Origin: CAWJAP01 sp963834365
Lineage (GTDB): Bacteria > Acidobacteriota > Vicinamibacteria > Vicinamibacterales > Vicinamibacteraceae
DNA length: 23,243 nucleotides
NCBI GenBank assembly: GCA_963834365.1
Contig: CAWIBS010000008.1
Coordinates: forward strand, 1 to 23,243
Reading direction: 5' to 3'
Under the pieces are notes generated by a model. That model was not told the origin of the DNA. It saw only the letters and a program-made list of their open reading frames with translations, and did not search any database. Positions 18,703-23,243 of this stretch are shown here, piece by piece (position 1 is the first letter of the stretch; the number at the start of each line of letters is the position of its first letter). Position numbers and translations under genes: made by a program.

Positions 18703-20113
18703 GGTGTCCGAGGCCGGTGTCCTGGTCGGATTCGATCCACGGCTCACTCGCCGGGTATGGATCCGGCAGGCGCCGCCGGGCACGCCAGACGTGTCGTCGG
18801 AACGCCGCAGCGTCAACAGGGCGGCCAGACTTCGCTGGCTCGCAGGGAGGCGGGAAAGGGATGAGGGCTGGGATGCATACGAGCCCGCGCCCGGTCAGGC
18901 CATCAGCACCCCAGGCAGACACGGTAGCGAATGGGCGGCCGTTCGCGGCTGGCTGTTCGAGCTCGCACAAGAGTTCGCGAACGCTTCACACACCAGTGGG
19001 TTCGGGCCACTTGCGACGGATCGCGTATGGGTCACAGACGATCGCGTCACCCTGCTCGACTGGTCGCCGTCCGGCGACGAAGGCGAGCCGCCCACTCTCA
19101 TCGATGCCGCGGACATCCGAGACGCGCAGCGCTTTCTCTACGACGTCGCCGTGCTGGGGCTGGGCCTCGAAGCGTCTGCGGCCACGCCACCAGGACGGCC
19201 GCCGTTGCCGCTCCACGCGCAGGCCTTTCTTGCGGATCTCGCGTCCGGTCGAATCCCGACGATCGCGGCGATTGTCGAGCGGTTGCGCGCGATGGCGACG
19301 AAGCCGATATCCGTGACCAGAGCGCGGCGATGTGTGCACCTGGCACTGTGTGGCGCGGCGCCGCTGGCGAGCGTCCTCGTCCTTGTCCCGGTGCTGCTCA
19401 TCACACTTCCGCTCATGGCACGGTCTCCAGAGAGTTTCCTGATCGAGGCCTCACTGCGACGGTTGCAACAGCTCGAGGCACCCACCACGCCGGCTGCCAT
19501 GCGCGAACGCGAGGACATCGAGACCTACGTGGTGGGCCGCTTCCGGCCGCTGCTGACGGGACAGCAGACACCGTGGTATTGGCCGGTCATCGAGATCAGA
19601 CGGCCAGTCATCGAGCGCGCGCTCGCCCGCCAGCCGAACCCCTCCAGCGACGAAATCGCGGCGGCGCGGCGCCGGCTCGACGGGCTTGTGGCGGCGGCTG
19701 AACGGAATCGCGAGCTCGCCGCGAGAGGACGCCTCGGCTGGCCGCTCCTGCTGTTCGTCGTCGTGATGCTGGTGGCGGCTGCCGGCGTGGTGAGTGTCGT
19801 CTCGGCGTTCCTCGCAAAAAGTGGCGCAGGCCTGCGGCTGCTCGGGATCGGCGTCGTGAACCGCGAGGGATCTGAAGTGTCCAGAGGGCGCGCCGGCGCT
19901 CGTGCCGCGGTCGCGTGGGCGACTGGCATCGCGGCGTTCCTGCTCCTCGTGCCCTCCGCCGCTCAGGGCCGATTGCTGGACGTGTCCCTCGGCACGCTCC
20001 TGCCGTCGTCGATCCTCCTGGCAATCTTCATCGCCGGTGCTGTTGCCTCGCTGCTGGATCCGCAGCGTGGCCTGCAGGATCGAATCCTGCGGACCTCATT
20101 GGTCGCGCGCTGA
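18677..20113 (+). CDS. Pseudokinase-like plus RDD-like second half of the kinase protein
   Basis: Continuation of the kinase-RDD protein after the frameshift at 18679-18681. It opens with a kinase N-lobe-like strand (GPFVVLDEVSEAGVLVGFD) without a Gly loop, has Arg (RVWIRQ) where the catalytic Lys is expected, lacks HRD, and has LLDWSPSG in place of DFG. This looks like a degenerate kinase fold. A membrane helix follows (about residues 225-250), then a soluble stretch of about 100 residues, another helix (WPLLLFVVVMLVAAAGVV) and an RDD-like end (LLGIGVVNREGSEVSRGRAGARA ... LLDPQRGLQDRILRTSLVA). It may sense a ligand or regulate the active kinase half. It could be a separate protein, but no convincing start or Shine-Dalgarno is visible. 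The end overlaps the convergent VWFA-like gene by 18 bases. Confidence 0.72.
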   Translation: MGPFVVLDEVSEAGVLVGFDPRLTRRVWIRQAPPGTPDVSSERRSVNRAARLRWLAGRRERDEGWDAYEPAPGQAISTPGRHGSEWAAVRGWLFELAQEFANASHTSGFGPLATDRVWVTDDRVTLLDWSPSGDEGEPPTLIDAADIRDAQRFLYDVAVLGLGLEASAATPPGRPPLPLHAQAFLADLASGRIPTIAAIVERLRAMATKPISVTRARRCVHLALCGAAPLASVLVLVPVLLITLPLMARSPESFLIEASLRRLQQLEAPTTPAAMREREDIETYVVGRFRPLLTGQQTPWYWPVIEIRRPVIERALARQPNPSSDEIAAARRRLDGLVAAAERNRELAARGRLGWPLLLFVVVMLVAAAGVVSVVSAFLAKSGAGLRLLGIGVVNREGSEVSRGRAGARAAVAWATGIAAFLLLVPSAAQGRLLDVSLGTLLPSSILLAIFIAGAVASLLDPQRGLQDRILRTSLVAR

Positions 20114-20902
20114 CGGATGGCGCATCGCGCTGCTGATGCGTTCGAGTCCCTCGACGAGATCCGGGCCGTCCACGAGCGCGAAGCCACCGGTGGGTTCCGA
20201 CAGCGCGCGGAGGCTGTTCCGGGTCGTCGTCCAGTAGTTGTCCAACGCGCCGGCGTCCACGTTGGTGTACCTCGGGAGCTCGTCTGCCAGCCGGCGCGGC
20301 TCGATCGCGAAGATCGTGATGCGTGAGCGGCTGGCGCTGCGCGTCAACTCCGACAGCTGATCGTGAAAGCGGGCCGCACCGAGGCCGAGGCTGTAGCCGT
20401 TGCTGACGTAGATGACAGCCGTGCGCCGGCCGTGCGGCGGCGGCGTCATCGTCTCCCGCGCCGCGGCAAGCGCCACGGTCGCACGATATCGCACCTCCCT
20501 ACCCGCCAACGCGGCGTCGGGATTGAGGAGGATGTCAGCTGCGTTCAGCCCATTGCCGCTCGTCTTCCCGATCGCGGCCGCGAGCGACTTGCGATCGGAA
20601 GTGGGGCCAAGCGATGCGAACGCCGCATGGCTGTAGCGGATCCCGAACTCGTCCCCGTCGTGAATCAATTCGCTCGCAATCGTCTCGAGCAGGACCTTGA
20701 GGCGTCCCGTATTTCGGAAATCCAGGTGCAGGTCGTCGACGAAGATGATCCAGGTGGTGCGGTGGGGAGCCGTCGCCTGCGCCGCTGCGCCGACCGGTTC
20801 AGGCCCGAAACCCACGGCGCCGCAGGAGGACACCGCGTAACCGGCCAGGAGCGTCGCGACGGCGTAATGCCTCAGCGTGGGCGGAAGGTCTGCGGCCTGC
20901 AT
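20096..20902 (-). CDS. VWFA-related acidobacterial lipoprotein
   Basis: A 268-residue exported protein. The N-terminus has a hydrophobic stretch ending AVSSC, a plausible lipobox, so it may be lipid-anchored. The VWA-like domain begins at TWIIFVDDLHLDFRNTGRLK; the MIDAS-like site is degenerate (no DxSxS), as in the 'VWFA-related Acidobacterial domain' group that reads (L/F)-x-D-D-L. Later parts match a VWA fold: RRTAVIYVSNGYSLG, and SRITIFAIEPRRL followed by LRALSEPTGGFALVDG. The group is characteristic of Acidobacteriota and of unknown function. It converges on the kinase gene and diverges from padR. Confidence 0.82.
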   Translation of the reverse strand: MQAADLPPTLRHYAVATLLAGYAVSSCGAVGFGPEPVGAAAQATAPHRTTWIIFVDDLHLDFRNTGRLKVLLETIASELIHDGDEFGIRYSHAAFASLGPTSDRKSLAAAIGKTSGNGLNAADILLNPDAALAGREVRYRATVALAAARETMTPPPHGRRTAVIYVSNGYSLGLGAARFHDQLSELTRSASRSRITIFAIEPRRLADELPRYTNVDAGALDNYWTTTRNSLRALSEPTGGFALVDGPDLVEGLERISSAMRHPSARDQ

Positions 20903-21081
20903 GACGGCTGTTGTCGCGTCCTCCGATCGTGCCTTTGGACGTTGAAACGTGAAAACCGGCCGTCGCGCGACGGCTTCGCCTTCTCCTTCTTGATGAACGC
21001 CAAAACCCCCACACTTGACAGAGTCTCCCCAAAAGGATGAAACTTCCCGCTTCCATAGTTCGTCTATGCAAAGAGAAGCTG
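20903..21081. promoter_or_regulatory. Divergent region between VWFA-like gene and padR, with palindromes
   Basis: It contains a dyad ACGTT-GA-AACGT (20939-20950), a perfect 16-bp palindrome GCCGTCGC/GCGACGGC (20959-20974), a TTGACA -35-like hexamer (21015-21020), and an inverted repeat CATAG-N5-CTATG (21054-21068) just before the padR ATG. The last is well placed for autorepression by PadR. No clear -10 is seen at 17 bases from TTGACA. Confidence 0.45.
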
Positions 21082-21426
21082 ATGAAAGAAGCCAGGACGA
21101 AGGGCAAGAACGAGCTGCTGCCAGGCACGCTCGAGATGTTGATTCTGAAGACGCTGTCGATCGAGCCGATGCACGGCTACGGCATCGCGCAGCACATCCA
21201 GATGGTGTCGGCAGACGTGCTGACGATCGAAGAGGGATCGCTGTATCCGGCGCTGCAGCGGATGCTCGTCAAGGGATGGGTGTTGGCCGAGTGGAAGATT
21301 TCGGCGAACAACCGGCGCGCGCGCTTCTACACGCTCACGACTGCCGGGACGACGCAGCTCGGCGTCGAGGAATCGCGATTCTCCCAGATGTTCGGCGCGA
21401 TCATGCGCGTGATGAAGACGACGTAG
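21082..21426 (+). CDS. PadR-family transcriptional regulator
   Basis: A small winged-helix repressor, 114 residues from the ATG at 21082. That start has AGAGAAG upstream; ATG at 21037 is in frame but has its only Shine-Dalgarno-like sequence directly abutting it. Family hallmarks are LLPGTLEMLILKTLSIEPMHGYGIAQHI, then EEGSLYPALQRMLVKGWV (recognition helix region) and RRARFYTLTTAGTTQL (wing). The ADOP-type permease gene follows after 24 bases, the standard acidobacterial pairing, and is its probable target. The inverted repeat at 21054-21068 is a candidate operator. Confidence 0.92.
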   Translation: MKEARTKGKNELLPGTLEMLILKTLSIEPMHGYGIAQHIQMVSADVLTIEEGSLYPALQRMLVKGWVLAEWKISANNRRARFYTLTTAGTTQLGVEESRFSQMFGAIMRVMKTT

Positions 21427-21450
21427 TGTCCTGACTCTCAGGAGGGTGCC

Positions 21451-23243
21451 GTGGGTTCTGTGCTCCGCCGTCTGCTGTTCTTCTTCCAGCGCAATCAGTT
21501 CGATCGGGATCTGGAAGACGAGCTGCGCATTCACGAGGAGATGAAGGCGCACGCCCTCGTCGACGCGGATGGCCTGAGCGACGACGAGGCGCGGGCGGCC
21601 GCGCGGCGGCGGGTTGGCAATCCGCTGCGGCTGCGCGAACAGTCGCGCGAACCGTGGACCTTCGCGACGGTCGAAACGTTCGCGCAGGACGTGCGTCACA
21701 CGCTGCGATTGATGCGGCGCGATCCGGCGTTCACTCTCACCGCTCTCGCCACGCTCGCGCTCGGCATCGGCCTCAACACGGCGATTTTCTCCGTCGCCTA
21801 CGGCGTGCTCTGGCGTCCGCTGCCGTATCCCAATCCCGATCGCCTCGTCATCGTCTCGTCGGCGCAGCAGACCGGGACGGGCGTCAAGACGTTCTCGACC
21901 TGGCCGCCCGTGACGTACGAGGGGCTGCGCCTGCGCGTCACCGCGCTCGATCATCTCGCGGCCTATGCCTCCATCGACGTGCAGCTCACCGGGCGCGGCG
22001 AGCCGCTGCAGCTGCCCGCGCTCGACGTGAGTCCGAATTTCTTCGCCACGCTGGGCGTCACGCCCGCGCGCGGCCGCGCGTTCCTCACCGGCGCCGCGGC
22101 GCCAGACAGCGGAGCGGCAGCAGACGATGCCCGCGCCGCGATCGTCAGCGATCGGCTGTGGCGCACGTCGCTCAACGCCGATCCGGCCATCGTCGGACAG
22201 TCCATCACCGTCGACGGCCTCCCCCTGTACCGTCGTCGGCGTGCTGCCGGCGGACTTCACCTTCAGGCTGGTGATCCCCCGGCTCGGCGCGCTGCCGGAC
22301 GCGGACATCTTTCTGCCCGGTCACTGGTCCGGCGCTGCCGGCAGTAACGCGTCTCTCTCCCTGCTGGGCCGCATGAAGTCGGGCCTGACGAAGGAACGCG
22401 CGGAAGCGGACTTGACGGCGCTGGTGAACGATCCGTCGATCGCGCCCGCCGGCGCACTCACGATGGCCGGCAGATTCGCCTCGAACGCCCGCACGCTCGC
22501 GCGCGTGGGCAGCCTGCAGGCGCAAGGCACCCAGGCGGCGCGTCCGCTGCTGCTGATCCTGCTCGGGGCCGTCTCGTTCGTGCTCCTGATCGCCTGCGTC
22601 AACGTCGCGAACCTGCAGATGGCGCGCCTCACCGCGCGCCGCGGCGAGCTGTCCGTCCGCATGGCCCTCGGCGCGGGACGGCGGCGCATCGTGCGTCAGT
22701 TGCTGACGGAAGCGGTCGTGTTGTCGCTGATCGGCGCGGCGCTCGGCGTGCTGCTCGCGTGGCTCGCGATTGGCGCCACCCTGCCGCTCGTCCCGCAATC
22801 CCTGCTCCCAGGCCTCGGCGGTATCGTCGTCGACGGCCGCGTGATGGTGTTCTGCCTCGGCTTGACGGTCGTCTCGACGCTGCTCGTCGGGCTCGTGCCG
22901 GCGCTGCGCGTCAGCGGGGCCGCGTTTGGCGAAGGGCTCGCGTTGCACGCCGGCGCCGCGCGCACGACGGGCGACCTCAGGGCGAGCGGCTGCGGACGCT
23001 GCTGGTCGCCGGACAGATCGCGATGACGCTCGTCCTGCTGATCGGCGCGGGCCTGCTGATTCACAGCTTCGTGCGTCTCACGTCGGTGTCGACGGGCTTC
23101 GAATCGAGCGGGCGCGACGGCGTCGTCCAGACCGTGAGGGTGACCCTGCCCCAACGCCTCGACGACGAGCCCGAGCGCATCCATGCGTTCGCGCGCGGCG
23201 TCCTCGATCGCATCCAGTCCCTGCCGGGCGTGACGTCCGCGAG
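21451..23243 (+). CDS. ADOP-type MacB/FtsX-like ABC permease; two frameshifts; 3'-truncated by window edge
   Basis: An inner-membrane permease of the acidobacterial duplicated orphan permease type. GTG at 21451 has GGAGGG upstream. Residues about 1-90 form the typical Arg/Glu-rich prefix domain (RRLLFFFQRNQFDRDLEDELRIHEEMKA). The first helix and the MacB periplasmic domain follow (FTLTALATLALGIGLNTAIFS), then the FtsX helices (LLLILLGAVSFVLLIACVNVANLQMARLTARRGELSVRMALGA). The frame changes in the run of five C at 22221-22225: one C fewer gives DGLPCTVVGVLPADF. It changes again in the GGG at 22980-22982, where one more G restores ERLRTLLVAGQIAMTLVLLIGAGLL. The sequence then stays open to the window end. 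Complete members are about 800-900 residues, so the second permease repeat is missing. The transported substrate is unknown. It is coupled to padR. Confidence 0.85.

Noticed and set aside
1..23243. CRISPR arrays, tRNA or rRNA genes, insertion sequences
   Set aside because: I found no regularly spaced repeats, cloverleaf-like sequences, transposase genes or terminal inverted repeats; this is by eye and small RNAs could be missed.

Overview
The window is G+C-rich, gene-dense bacterial DNA, most likely from Acidobacteriota, plausibly the Vicinamibacteria. Three things point there: a PadR repressor followed by a MacB-like permease with an acidobacterial N-terminal prefix domain (ADOP type), a VWFA-related acidobacterial lipoprotein, and a winged-helix/FHA regulator joined to a kinase-RDD protein. 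This placement is inferred from gene content; no rRNA or marker gene is present.

Layout. (1) 2-6116, plus strand: a formate dehydrogenase operon. It holds the catalytic subunit, cut by the left window edge and read through an in-frame TGA as selenocysteine with a classic SECIS hairpin; an iron-sulfur subunit that is continuous with a HybB/NrfD-type membrane subunit; and the maturation factor fdhE. (2) 6138-10533: unrelated housekeeping or accessory genes: an RBBP9-like serine hydrolase (minus), a RibD/DHFR-like reductase (plus), a large exported HEAT-repeat plus PQQ-like beta-propeller protein (minus) and a small outer-membrane beta-barrel protein (minus). (3) 10665-14176, plus: a Tat-exported flavin amine oxidase and an exported SBBP-repeat/fibronectin III protein. 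(4) 14194-16144, minus: an exported HExxH protein followed 4 bases later by a PD40/TolB-like propeller protein. (5) 16398-20113, plus: a winged-helix/FHA regulator, overlapped by GTGA with a membrane Ser/Thr kinase-RDD protein that runs on into a pseudokinase-RDD half. (6) 20096-20902, minus: the VWFA-like lipoprotein. (7) 21082-23243, plus: PadR regulator and ADOP permease, cut by the right edge.

How the genes may work together. The FDH genes should make a membrane-bound, outward-facing, quinone-reducing selenoenzyme. The regulator/kinase pair looks like a phospho-signalling module: the kinase makes phospho-Thr, the FHA domain can read it, and the OmpR-type winged helix can bind DNA. The intergenic region between this module and the divergent HExxH/PD40 operon carries three direct repeats at an exact 11-base period, the geometry used by OmpR/PhoB-type winged helices, so that operon and the module itself are the natural candidate targets.

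A caution for the reader: six genes are interrupted by about nine single-base frameshifts, several in short G or C runs, while long genes beside them are intact. Residual assembly indels are the simplest explanation. I annotate those genes as single interrupted units and state where the frame changes.
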